A DNA stretch of 64,000 bases from JARBAU01 sp040414675 (GCA_040414675.1 JBEDUN010000061.1:5320-69319), one strand, 5' to 3'; numbered from the stretch's first letter, positions 55,783 to 64,000 are shown. Made by a program: numbers and translations. Notes: generated by a model not told the origin, from the letters alone.

Positions 55783-57030
55783 TTATTTGGTCTTAACCAT
55801 TACCGGCACTTTGACTTCCTCTGGGAAATGCAAACTGCTTATTCCCTTGTCTGCCGGTTGACCATAAAGTTCTGGATGTAAGTAATGGCCTCGCTCCTTA
55901 TCTGGCTTATCTTCTTCAACCTTAACCCTATAGGCATTAGCCCAAGGGTCCTTACGAATACCTGTAACCTGCCAAGAGACTTTCATACCTGAAGTACCGC
56001 CGGCAATCTTGAAACTACTGTGGTTATGGTTATTATTGTTATTGGCATCGTCGATAGTATCAATGTTGACTGCACTAGATTCAGATATTTCCTTTGCAAT
56101 GTAGAGATTTGGTCCAGGCGCACCTATGGCAGTAAGCTGATAACGATATTCCTTATTTAACGAAATGAACCAATCAGACAGATCTATCTCTGCTTCACCT
56201 TTCTTGTCCAATATAACAACCCCATCATAGACGTTTTTCATATCTGGTGACTCTACAAAGGAATGATGTAGGTATTTGTTAGCTGGGTCAAGTGGATGGT
56301 CTATCTTAAAGGAGCCTCCGGGCTTTTCAAGCGGACCACGTATGTACACTCTTCCGAGTAGTTGCGCGGCGTAGCCTGTACTGCTGGTACACAGGGCAAG
56401 CAAAGCAATACCACTTAGGCTAAAACCAGCTACACCAATATAGTCACTTCGTCCCTCTACAGCTATATTGGTACTACTGCGGCCAGATACGCCAAATCCG
56501 CCTTCACTTTCGCCGAACACACCATCGCCGCTCACGCTTTTACCATATATACCAGCGTATCTATCAGAATTACCAAACACACCCGCAAAGAAGCTACTGT
56601 CACCAAATACGCCTGCATCAGTTATGCTAAAGCCAGCTACTCCCGGACCTCTATCGCTGTTGCCAAGCACTCCATATCTCCTCTTACTGTAGCCAGCTAG
56701 ACCGACACCTAAGTCACTCCTGCCAAGGACACCAACATCCACTCTGCTCTCGCCGTACACACCAGACGTGTTATCACTATAGCCATGCACACCAGGTGCC
56801 CATGTACTTTGGCCGTACACACCACTGTCATTCTGGCTAGAGCCAAACAGACCTATAAAGTTGGGACTGGTAGCTAATACTCCTACCCCAAAGGAACTGA
56901 GGCTGCGGCCAAATACGCCATAACCCACACCATCATCAATGCCGTCTACATGTGGCATATTAGTAGTCCTCCCTTCTGGCAAACTGCGTTCCGCAAGGCA
57001 GATATCTAATTGGTCGATTAATCTTTTCAC
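55783..57030 (-). CDS. Decapeptide-repeat protein with conserved C-terminal domain, bacterial type
   Basis: A 415-residue protein in two parts. Residues about 36-215 are some 17 tandem decapeptides of the form GVxGxSxxxx, for example GVFGRSLSSF, GVYGQSTWAP, GVHGYSDNTS, GVLGNSDRGP, GVFGDSSFFA, which should form a regular beta-solenoid or coil. Residues about 225-415 are a conserved globular domain: GGSFKIDHPLDPANKYLHHS, DGVVILDKKGEAEIDLSDWF, YQLTAIGAPGPNLYIAKEIS, FKIAGGTSGMKVSWQVTGIR and RGHYLHPELYGQPADKGISS. Proteins with this architecture are mainly bacterial (Actinobacteria, Chloroflexi and others). The higher G+C suggests transfer. No signal peptide; start is GTG. A tail-fibre-like or surface structural role is inference. 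Confidence 0.8.
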   Translation of the reverse strand: MKRLIDQLDICLAERSLPEGRTTNMPHVDGIDDGVGYGVFGRSLSSFGVGVLATSPNFIGLFGSSQNDSGVYGQSTWAPGVHGYSDNTSGVYGESRVDVGVLGRSDLGVGLAGYSKRRYGVLGNSDRGPGVAGFSITDAGVFGDSSFFAGVFGNSDRYAGIYGKSVSGDGVFGESEGGFGVSGRSSTNIAVEGRSDYIGVAGFSLSGIALLALCTSSTGYAAQLLGRVYIRGPLEKPGGSFKIDHPLDPANKYLHHSFVESPDMKNVYDGVVILDKKGEAEIDLSDWFISLNKEYRYQLTAIGAPGPNLYIAKEISESSAVNIDTIDDANNNNNHNHSSFKIAGGTSGMKVSWQVTGIRKDPWANAYRVKVEEDKPDKERGHYLHPELYGQPADKGISSLHFPEEVKVPVMVKTK

Positions 57031-57210
57031 TTTTCATATGGCAATGGTGGAGAGACGAATTATATAAGGTGTATTTCTGGAATACAATGTCGTTTACCTG
57101 CATGTTTTGTATGTTATCTCATCAGAATGGCGAATTGAATGTTGTAATCCATTCGTTTCCTTTTATCGCTATATATATAGCTTAGAAGTTATATACTATA
57201 CTACAGTAAC

Positions 57211-57405
57211 TTGTCAGTTATTAATTCATGGGAACGATATGTGCATTGTCTATTCTGCAATACTATGGCTACCCTCAAGCCAACTAAAACCGGAAGAATA
57301 ATGCTGCGATGTAATACTTGTGGGGCGTTAGTATTCGCCAATGGAATAATATCACAACAGAGAATTCAGACATTGAAAAACTATCGATTTACACCTCTAC
57401 ATTGA
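57211..57405 (+). CDS. Small zinc-ribbon protein
   Basis: Up to 64 residues; HCLFCNTMATLKPTKTGRIM and LRCNTCGALVFANGIISQ hold two CxxC knuckles (one zinc ribbon) followed by a basic helix. The motif is clearly under selection. The exact start is open: TTG 57211 or the GTG just before HCLFC. A TATA-like TTATATACT lies near 57190. Probably nucleic-acid or protein binding; family not named. Confidence 0.55.
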   Translation: MSVINSWERYVHCLFCNTMATLKPTKTGRIMLRCNTCGALVFANGIISQQRIQTLKNYRFTPLH

Positions 57406-58183
57406 AGGTATGAGATAGCGTCTGTAGCAGAGATACATGATAAACCTCGCCGGCAGTTATCTACAAGTGTATCGATCAAACCAGCTGTCTAATCTACGAT
57501 ATTCCGAATTATGATCATTAGCAGGTGGATTCTAGATGGTAAGTTTCATTTAGCGAAGAGTTCAATTCATAGATGTTTTCTCCCTACCAGATCACTTCAT
57601 AAATGTGATTGTCCTCTGCCCGATATGCAATATGTTGAGTATTAGGTCCCTCAATAGTGAAAGCAGCCGGCCTGCCGTAAGCCGGGGGCAGCGGCCTATT
57701 AGTTACGCACTTTTTAGACATTTAGGAAGATGATACCTAAGTATTATTACAAATCAATTACGTTACTTATTCTATACAACATGATTTACCTTGTACACGT
57801 GACATGGCCTTATTGATACATTTACTGTCCATGATAAGAATAGTTAAAAACATGAATCGATTAAGATATAGTACCTGAATAAGAGAAGACCTATAACTTG
57901 TATAACTAAAACCTCACCGGCAATTCGTACCTCATTTCGACCTATCAATGCAAAGTGTTCTGGCAATCTATTCCATAGATATTGTAATCTAGTAATAAGT
58001 AAGTCTAGAGATTAACTTGGAATAGTATCACGTTGTGGGACATTATTGAACCATGTTCGACGGTTTATTTACAAAGCCTAATTCAACTCATAAATGAACT
58101 AGTACTCTTGTTCCTATTTCACATATGTTAGAATCTTCTTCCATAATGAGTAAACAGAATATTCAATAATAAAGTGTCTTGTC
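57406..58183. other. Intergenic region with a GC-rich hairpin at 57669-57696
   Basis: GGCCTGCC (57669-57676) pairs with GGCAGCGGCC (57687-57696) with a two-base bulge, around a G-rich loop. It stands out in very AT-rich DNA. Short CCGGC-containing words also occur at 57443 and 57911. No gene is seen. A structured RNA or the footprint of a lost gene are both possible. Confidence 0.35.
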
Positions 58184-58489
58184 TTAATGTACTAGAAGAC
58201 TACTTGGAGTTCGCCGGCGAACCTCAGAAAGCTTAGGCTTCTGCTTCTTAGCTATAGCAACATGGTTTTTCCATAATATGTTAAACTCTGCCTCATCCAT
58301 ACCAGATAATCTGTACTTTGTATAAAGAAGATCCGTGACATTCGCTATATTACGCTCAGAGATACCATGAATAAACTGTTCGCCATTATGTATGCTGTTG
58401 TATACCTTGTGTAGTCTTATTAGTTTGTTCTGAACCTTACCATCTACTTTGCGGACTTGTTTGTTATGACAATGAACACATAGAATTAC
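58184..58489 (-). pseudogene. 5'-truncated gene of unknown family
   Basis: Open for 101 codons up to TAA 58184-58186 with no ATG, GTG or TTG in the first 60. It reads ILCVHCHNKQVRKVDGKVQN, KLIRLHKVYNSIHNGEQFIH, GISERNIANVTDLLYTKYRL, SGMDEAEFNILWKNHVAIAK and a basic end. CVHC could be half of a zinc site. The upstream end stops exactly where the repeat remnant at 58491 begins on the other strand, so a rearrangement probably removed the start. Only a 39-residue internal start (Met near 58300) remains. Confidence 0.5.
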
Positions 58490-58490
58490 T

Positions 58491-58580
58491 CATCCATTTG
58501 ATGCGTCAAGATTTGATAGATGCAGGAAGAAGTATCAAGATGGATTTCTAAAGGATTGCAAGGATGCAGACAATAACTAG
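58491..58580 (+). pseudogene. C-terminal scrap of the small secreted Cys family
   Basis: 29 codons reading FDASRFDRCRKKYQDGFLKD, then CKDADNN and TAG. The C...Y..GF...C spacing matches the end of the frameshifted gene at 60395-60692 and, at about 90% nucleotide identity by eye, the remnant at 63421-63575. No start or signal peptide remains. Confidence 0.5.
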
Positions 58581-58787
58581 TAAACATGTCAGTCCGCTCA
58601 AGACAATCAAGATTGAAGTGTAGATGAATCTAACAAGATCAATCATAATATTCTTTACCAGGTCTGAGGTACTTCTAATGTAAAGTATATCTATTCCACA
58701 ACAAGATGGGGCCTGCTAGAATTCATTGGGCACATAAAGATCATGCATGCAGATATCTTTATCTTGTATGGTACTAGGAAAGAATGT

Positions 58788-59603
58788 ATGAAAAAGGAGG
58801 GACAAGGTTCAAATGTTCCGGAAAGCTCGGAACCACCCAAGTTCATTCCGTCTTTTGTTCCATCTTCACCAATTGGTCTCAAGTCGGATGCTGTGGCAGA
58901 TTTTGTGAGATGGGTGGCAGCGGTTCCTGTGTCTGAAGCCCAGCTTATTCGTGATGAGATAGCCAAAGTCAGAGACGATGACTCAGTCCATGAAGCCCTG
59001 ATATCCAATCTCTTTCAGTTACCCATAACTGATTTTGGACGCCATCTACTATTGTTGTCAATCATAGGCGAGTTACGTAATCAGAAATCAGTTGAATCTC
59101 TAGTCCGATTCATTAATACGTCAGATGACCAAATGTTTTCCTCTCCACCATCTGGTCAAGGTAAGGGCCTAAACACTTCTTATCTGGACTATGCTGCAGC
59201 GCTAAAGGCGCGGGCTGCGGAGATGCTCGCATTTGTTGGTACTCAAGACGCTTTATCTGCTGTATTAAAAGTTGCCTCCGAGCATGAATCGAAGGCTGTG
59301 AGGTTAGCTGCCCTCGATGCGTATACCTTTAATCATGGAGACAGTCCAGAGGCAATAAAAACAGCACGCGATGCAGCTAAACTAGGGGAAGACAAACTTG
59401 TTAATCTCCCCAGGCGAGAGCGAGGTTTTAATCCTGAAGAATTTGACGCAAAGGTGATGGCGTTTTATGAGCGTCATCCAGAGGAGATTCCACCTACTCC
59501 CAAGTATGCTAATACTGATCCGCCGAGGAAGCGACGTCGAACTCAAGTCGATAGTAACAAGGATCATACAGCCTTAGTTAAGGGTGATAAAGATGTGCAT
59601 TGA
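58788..59603 (+). CDS. HEAT-like helical repeat protein, first gene of a coupled pair
   Basis: A 271-residue soluble protein from the Met at 58788 (a start 15 codons upstream at 58743 is possible, but a TATA-like box at about 58761 favours 58788). A disordered Pro/Ser leader is followed by paired helices of HEAT type: AVADFVRWVAAVPVSEAQLI, HEALISNLFQLPITDFGRHL, LLLSIIGELRNQKSVESLVR, LKARAAEMLAFVGTQDALSA and KAVRLAALDAYTFNHGD. A Pro-rich basic tail (PPRKRRRTQVDSNKD) ends it. It overlaps the zincin gene, indicating joint synthesis and perhaps a complex. G+C is higher than in the flanks. No close family named. Confidence 0.65.
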   Translation: MKKEGQGSNVPESSEPPKFIPSFVPSSPIGLKSDAVADFVRWVAAVPVSEAQLIRDEIAKVRDDDSVHEALISNLFQLPITDFGRHLLLLSIIGELRNQKSVESLVRFINTSDDQMFSSPPSGQGKGLNTSYLDYAAALKARAAEMLAFVGTQDALSAVLKVASEHESKAVRLAALDAYTFNHGDSPEAIKTARDAAKLGEDKLVNLPRRERGFNPEEFDAKVMAFYERHPEEIPPTPKYANTDPPRKRRRTQVDSNKDHTALVKGDKDVH

Positions 59604-60366
59604 TGGTGCAAACTTAGAAGAAACGACTGTTCAGAGCCTATATGGTTGTTGGAGCGATTTGTACCTTTGGGTATGGAAAGCCTACGCGCTTACTGATGCC
59701 TCTTGGAATCCGGCTGGGATAAGCGATGCATGCAATGTTTCATTACCTTTCGCCAAGGTAGTAAACGCTGCTTACTTGATTAATTATGCCTTATCAGACA
59801 ATTATATCCCACAGTGGCACTCAACTGAGGATTATCAAAGCTCATCACGTGCTGCAGATAACCGATTTCATGGACCATTCTATCAACGTTTCATAGAATA
59901 CAATGGGTCAAGTGAGGCAGATAGTCAGACAGGGCTGGTCGCAGCTAGAGACCGCACTAATCTCCACTGTCCTCTATTTAACCTTGGTTCACCTTCAGAC
60001 TCACCAAGCAATCGTGCCTCAGTTATGCTGCATGAGTCGTGGCATCATTGGCAACACAAGCATGGATTCGTGACTGACCACCCACAGTGTGGATCACCGC
60101 CTGATGATTGTGACTATTACTACTTTCATGGCACAGGCGCATTTGATTTTGGTACGCTCGATCGTTATGATACAAATCCAAGTAACCTCAGGTTCCATTC
60201 GCCCTACCAAGTTGCTGTAGAGTTCGATGCTGATTTGGCTGAAATGTCGCGTCCCAACATACCAATCATTGTCACTCAATCTGCACGCAGTTTCGGAAAC
60301 ACCAGATTGGCGACGCAGTTCGTAAACGCTGTTGGTTATCGGATTGGCAACCCACGTCCATTCTAA
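59593..60366 (+). CDS. Putative zincin metalloprotease (HExxH), second gene of a coupled pair
   Basis: A 257-residue protein from ATG 59593 (or GTG 59584), overlapping the end of the HEAT-like gene by 11 bp. The centre has VMLHESWHHWQHKHGF, an HExxH zinc motif (with a further HH and H), and about 60 residues later the acidic VAVEFDADLAEM, which may supply the third ligand as in gluzincins. Other features are four Cys in pairs (NLHC, PQCGSPPDDC) and Trp/Tyr-rich N-terminal helices (YGCWSDLYLWVWKAY). No signal peptide is visible. The family could not be named, and protease activity is inferred from the motif alone. High G+C suggests transfer together with its partner. Confidence 0.65.
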   Translation: MCIDGANLEETTVQSLYGCWSDLYLWVWKAYALTDASWNPAGISDACNVSLPFAKVVNAAYLINYALSDNYIPQWHSTEDYQSSSRAADNRFHGPFYQRFIEYNGSSEADSQTGLVAARDRTNLHCPLFNLGSPSDSPSNRASVMLHESWHHWQHKHGFVTDHPQCGSPPDDCDYYYFHGTGAFDFGTLDRYDTNPSNLRFHSPYQVAVEFDADLAEMSRPNIPIIVTQSARSFGNTRLATQFVNAVGYRIGNPRPF

Positions 60367-60394
60367 TTCCACTTGCATATGACTTCCAGTCCAA

Positions 60395-60692
60395 GTGAAT
60401 AGGACCAAAACAACTATTGCGATGATGATGGTCATGATGTCAATAATGTTGATACTAATTATAGGATCGCCGGCGGGCGAGCAATGTGAATGCAAAGAAG
60501 AGCAACGTGGATGGGACAAGTAATCCTGATCGCTGCTTCCAAGCAGGAAAAGATGATGGCAGAAATAGTGGATTCAGTCAGAGTGATTTCGATAATTGTG
60601 GCTCATCGTATGAGCATGAATTCATGAAAGGTTGTTTGTCAGTAGAAGGAAATACCAAGGATGTATGTAATAGTACTGAAGACGCTGGCTAG
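60395..60692 (+). pseudogene. Small secreted Cys-family protein with one frameshift
   Basis: GTG 60395 opens a good signal peptide (MNRTKTTIAMMMVMMSIMLI, then LIIGSPAGEQCECK) that ends at TAA 60521 in its own phase. The phase beginning at 60486 carries on with KKSNVDGTSNPDRCFQAGKD, DGRNSGFSQSDFDNCGSSYE and HEFMKGCLSVEGNTKDVCNS to 60692. Removing one base near 60495 would give an exported protein of about 98 residues with six Cys. The family pattern is CFxAGxxDG...FDxC...Y...F...C. Two decayed relatives lie at 58491 and 63421. Confidence 0.65.
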
Positions 60693-60885
60693 ACGAGGTT
60701 AACTAACTACCATTTCTCTTTCTCTTTATTATTCTAGTTATTTGTATTGCACTTCAAGTTATTTCGATATGCGAGGTAGCAATGCATCTTCTATAATGTT
60801 CAAAAAAGGAGTTAATGGCCAGTTCAACTGACACAGTACATAGTTGAGAGAACGCAACGTTCAATAGATTGGAACCTGTCTCAGT

Positions 60886-61902
60886 ATGTTAACTTTTGTA
60901 ATGACTTTTACTGGAGAACCCACTCTAAAGACGAGAATTATGAAAACGTTATCCAACTATTGGATTGTCTTTGGAGTAGTTTCCGTTCTAACGGTTTGTC
61001 TAGTTCTTGAAGTGTCTATTGTGAATGTCTCAGGGTTTTCAAATCCTCATAATTCTGCTAATGATATTCCAATATATTCCGCATTAAGCGTATTTAGTAT
61101 AATTGCACAGCTCATCATCTTGAACTTTGTTTACACAAGAAAGATTCCTTTTGAAAGGTCGATACTACGGGTCACATATAAGGCAATGGTGTTGACGCAG
61201 TTGGCTATTATTATTATTCTGGTAACAATCCTAGTTGAAATAAACTTCACGCTTTCATATCATCTTGTTTATCTAGAATTGGTATTCATGATAAGCTCTG
61301 TGACTGCCGTAGCAGTTATGGGCCTACTATCGTACAAGTTCATAACATGGCTGAGATCGAATATGAGCAGAATCACATTTGCTTATTTATTAGCAAGCAT
61401 TAGTCTTTCAGTTAATACGATTATCGGAATGATATTCGTATCAAATCAATTGAGCTACGTCTCTGATATTATTCAACCTAGTCCATATGGTGTATATTTG
61501 CTGCACAATACCTATACCTATACCTCTTCATTAGCCATCTTGTACACTATTTCTTCTGGCGTTACGTTCGTACTTTTCTGGCTAGGAACAGTCCTTTTGT
61601 TACAAAGCTACCGGAAAAGGCTTGGCACAATAAAGTTCTGGATAATTATGATTGTTCCACTACTCTACTTCCTAAGTCAATTCCAACCAGTGGTGACAAG
61701 TGTATTGTTAGACTATAGTTATGGAAACCCAATGCTCTATAGTATTGTCTATGTTTTGATGCTGGAAGTTAGCACGCCGATAGGTGGACTTGTGTTTGGT
61801 CTCGCGTTTATGCTAGTAGCACTTAGGACACGTATAAAGCTACATATTGTCACTAGATTACCTATTGGTTACCAGCAACCGTACCGCACGGCTATGATAT
61901 AG
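60886..61902 (+). CDS. Polytopic membrane protein of unknown function
   Basis: A 338-residue protein with about eight predicted helices, among them YWIVFGVVSVLTVCLVLEVS, ALSVFSIIAQLIILNFVYTR, LVFMISSVTAVAVMGLLSYK, FAYLLASISLSVNTIIGMIF, FWIIMIVPLLYFLSQFQPVV and GGLVFGLAFMLVALRTRI. The loop with YTYTSSLAILYTISSGVTFV is typical of an AOA-specific membrane family present in many copies. The family usually continues beyond this C-terminus, so this copy may be shortened. Start at ATG 60886 or the Met at 60940. No catalytic motif is visible. Confidence 0.65.
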   Translation: MLTFVMTFTGEPTLKTRIMKTLSNYWIVFGVVSVLTVCLVLEVSIVNVSGFSNPHNSANDIPIYSALSVFSIIAQLIILNFVYTRKIPFERSILRVTYKAMVLTQLAIIIILVTILVEINFTLSYHLVYLELVFMISSVTAVAVMGLLSYKFITWLRSNMSRITFAYLLASISLSVNTIIGMIFVSNQLSYVSDIIQPSPYGVYLLHNTYTYTSSLAILYTISSGVTFVLFWLGTVLLLQSYRKRLGTIKFWIIMIVPLLYFLSQFQPVVTSVLLDYSYGNPMLYSIVYVLMLEVSTPIGGLVFGLAFMLVALRTRIKLHIVTRLPIGYQQPYRTAMI

Positions 61903-62183
61903 TTCTTGCCAGCAATAACTCATTACAAGATCGCCGGCGAGATTTCACCCATGAATAACTGGACCAAGATAGGCATTAGTAGTTAGTTCGATCTATAGTC
62001 AGTCGCAAGCTACAGATTCATTCATTACTCATATTTCTATCTGCAATATCCAAATCTTTTTTACATTCTAGTTTTGCCGCCTTCTCTACGATGTGCGATA
62101 TCGATTTCAATAATGCAGTAGATTATAGTCATCCAGAGTATTATTATTTAATATACTATTGATAAGCTATCAAGCAGACAAAT

Positions 62184-62789
62184 ATGAACACATTAAATCA
62201 CAGTACATAACTCAGTATCAGGCTACCCAACGCAGATATACTGACAATTCAATCGAATAATACGAATCGTCATAATTCAACTCTTTTAATATTAATTCTA
62301 TTAACCACCGTATTACTTTCAGGATTTACAACAAATATAGTATTTGCCGACTCGAAGCTCCTGAAGCTGGATACCAAACAAAACGCAACTTGTGATACAG
62401 TTGGTACCAATAGTCCGATATCCAATTCTTGTAATCAGAGAGCGGCAAATAATGTCATTAATGGCGTACTAAGAACTAGCGGAGCAGCAGCTCCAACTAC
62501 GGGAACACTAATAGTTAATGTGGTCTGTCACGGTCCAATATGTCTAAGTAATTCATTTACTGTAATGATTCCGCCTGTTAGCAATCCTCAGCCATCGGCT
62601 TTTCAGGGTAGCGGTTCTGGTAGCCAGACTTTTACCTTATCTCCTGGCGATTTCCGCGTGGATTTTGTCTCTGGTTTTGCAACATTTGCTCACTTCTCAG
62701 GTGATTGTATTCAACAAGGCTTTAGCGGAACTGGTACGATCAGTGCTGGACAACACCTAACTTGTACTATAACAGTGACACCACCCTAG
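62184..62789 (+). CDS. Secreted protein with an unclear start
   Basis: The frame from about 62209 to 62789 codes a signal peptide (STLLILILLTTVLLSGFTTN), a mature start KQNATCDTVGTNSPISNSCN, and a beta-rich domain TLIVNVVCHGPICLSNSFTV, SGSQTFTLSPGDFRVDFVSG, CIQQGFSGTGTISAGQHLTC. Four to six Cys suggest disulfides. The only standard start before the signal peptide is ATG 62184, but a TAA follows eight codons later (62208-62210). CTG 62241 or another non-standard codon could start it; otherwise the gene is dead. The GTG at 62520 would skip the signal peptide and is unlikely. Function unknown; AOA carry several proteins of this sort. Confidence 0.55.
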
Positions 62790-63420
62790 TCTGTACTATA
62801 GTTAACAGACTCTTTTCTTTAATTATTTCAAGTAATGCTACATAATAGCTCGCTATGTTTGGTTATAGTGAACATAACGACTTTGAATAGACAGTTAATT
62901 ACAATGATGTCCGTGATTATAGACCGAAAGGAGACTGATTTAATACCATTGGGATACAAGATGATGTGGCATGTCATGGGTTTATGGTCTTAATGCTAGT
63001 TTGGAGCTATTCAGACATTGTCCATGGTGTTCAAAGAATAGCTAGCAAAGCCAAAGTTATCTGGTTCGTGAAAAGATTCTGATATTGAAGATCAGCGTTT
63101 TGCCGGACTAGGACAGTCTGTTACCATCTAACGGTATAGAAGCATTACAATGTGGATTGAACTTGATTACTGACGAAGACAAACTGAGGTAAATATATGT
63201 CGAACCTCGTCCTAGTCCATTATAAAACAGCCTGATGAATTGATGCCGGCAAGAAGACAGCACAATGTATGACTTGTTCTAGTATATTCTGCTTCAGCGC
63301 CTAGTTATCATGTTATACAAAGCGAACTTTCCTTTTTTAGTTTATCCAAACTTATAAGCAAATAACCACCTCTCCTCACGGAACTTATGTTACGTCTAAT
63401 CCTGTAATTAGCATTAGAGT
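62790..63420. other. Intergenic region with a decayed frame at 63080-63231
   Basis: A plus-strand phase reads ILILKISVLPD, stop, DSLLPSNGIEALQCGLNLIT, DEDKLR, stop, IYVEPRPSPL, stop. The steady phase across two stops suggests a dead gene of unknown family. The rest holds no recognised element. Confidence 0.3.
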
Positions 63421-63575
63421 GATCGCCGGCGAACAATGTGACTGAAAAGAAACATACCTAATGCTTCAATGCTGGAGTTATTGACTGAAAAGATCATCAA
63501 TTTGATGCGTTAAGATTCGATAGATGCAGGAAGAATATCAAGATGGATTTCTAAAGAGTTGCAAGATGCCGTTTA
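63421..63575 (+). pseudogene. Decayed copy of the small secreted Cys family
   Basis: Begins AGEQCD, stop, KETYLMLQ and continues in the next phase as FNAGVID, stop, KDHQFDALRFDRCRKN. It matches the gene at 60395-60692 (AGEQCECK, CFQAGKDDG, FDNC) and the scrap at 58491-58580. The stop after GVID stands where the family has Gly (GGA to TGA). Several indels follow. Confidence 0.55.
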
Positions 63576-63589
63576 TATGTCCATGACTG

Positions 63590-63918
63590 CGGCCCACGAT
63601 TCTAACTATCTCCAGTTGACTATATCCTTGCGACGACAACTCTAAGATTCGGTTGCTATTAGTGAACACTTGAACATATTATCTTGAACGAATCAGGCCC
63701 GCCGTGTTCTTTGAAGTGTTCACAAGCTGGGTTATCTCCCTCATACTCAGACCACGGGTCCGTAGCGGTCTTGCTGAACTCGAGACAAACGAGACACCTC
63801 TAGAGCCTTCTCTATCCCCTATCGTAAATGCTAGGCAATAGAACAAAGTTGACGATTGGATGAAGCCGAAAAAGGTTATTTCTACCGGTTTTGACCGGAA
63901 GAATATGGATATATACAT
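63590..63918 (-). pseudogene. Remains of a helix-turn-helix protein
   Basis: Two helix-turn-helix-like stretches lie on the minus strand in different phases: RTRGLSMREITQLVNTSKNT (frame 63679-63918) and, below it, NRILELSSQGYSQLEIVRIV (about 63590-63660). Both resemble recognition-helix units of AOA regulators (QG.S..EIa.i). The 79-residue frame has an ATG but an odd N-terminus. Best read as fragments of one or two lost regulators. Confidence 0.35.
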
Positions 63919-64000
63919 GTACCTTAGTATTGATTAGCAATGATAAATCATCAATACGCAATAACGATTAGCGCAATTGCGGTAATTGCTGCAATGATGA

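Noticed and set aside
1..64000. tRNA and rRNA genes
   Set aside because: I looked for T-loop words and acceptor-stem pairing by eye and found none convincing; a covariance-model scan (tRNAscan-SE, Infernal) would be needed to be sure.

Overview
The window looks like a chromosomal segment of an ammonia-oxidising archaeon of the Nitrososphaerales, most like Candidatus Nitrosocosmicus. The grounds are the AT-rich base composition, wide intergenic gaps, archaeal TATA boxes about 26 nt upstream of many starts (leaderless transcripts), many TTG/GTG starts, cupredoxin-like secreted proteins, an F420-type LLM oxidoreductase, and several families typical of that lineage (MEDS-domain sensor, HTH/coiled-coil regulator, DUF1622, small secreted Cys proteins). 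No rRNA, tRNA, CRISPR array or intact transposon was seen. The lineage is inferred from protein resemblance only.

Layout. 0-5 kb: an SPFH/prohibitin-like protein, then a strip of wrecked genes (integrase scrap, alpha/beta hydrolase with four in-frame stops, an unknown gene with three, and NTF2-like and methyltransferase genes each with one frameshift). 5-20 kb: an orphan SdhA-like flavoprotein, a cupredoxin-like protein, a two-gene unit of unknown function, a frameshifted HTH/coiled-coil regulator beside a striking nine-unit 11-bp TGAC array, an SDR enzyme, a PH/SHOCT protein, a His/Asp-rich secreted protein, rhomboid protease and a broken SDR. 20-30 kb: TMEM175-like channel, a second cupredoxin-like protein, a two-gene ABC exporter, a beta-helix protein, a phasin-like helical protein and a large DEAD/H helicase with zinc-binding ends. 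30-45 kb: small-molecule enzymes (methyltransferase, cyclase-family hydrolase, SnoaL-like, rhodanese, ABM monooxygenase, LLM oxidoreductase, two VOC proteins), an HxlR regulator and small Cys-rich or secreted proteins, ending in dihydroxy-acid dehydratase (ilvD).

47-64 kb is the accessory part. It holds a complete pyruvate decarboxylase that looks transferred, a DUF1622 protein, a MEDS sensor next to an Lrp/AsnC-like regulator, a decapeptide-repeat protein of bacterial type, a translationally coupled pair (HEAT-like protein plus HExxH zincin), a membrane protein, and decayed copies of one small secreted Cys family. Several of these stand out by higher G+C, and the gaps between them carry gene scraps, so this reads as a region of repeated acquisition and loss.

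Most genes are single transcription units. Clear cooperation is limited to the ABC ATPase/permease pair, the HEAT/zincin pair, the 55-aa/103-aa pair and the short ORF that overlaps the VOC gene at 40844. The most unusual non-coding signal is the helically phased TGAC array at 11126-11224. An unusually high number of genes have one-base frameshifts or in-frame stops; this is either real decay or uncorrected sequence error, and reads would settle it.
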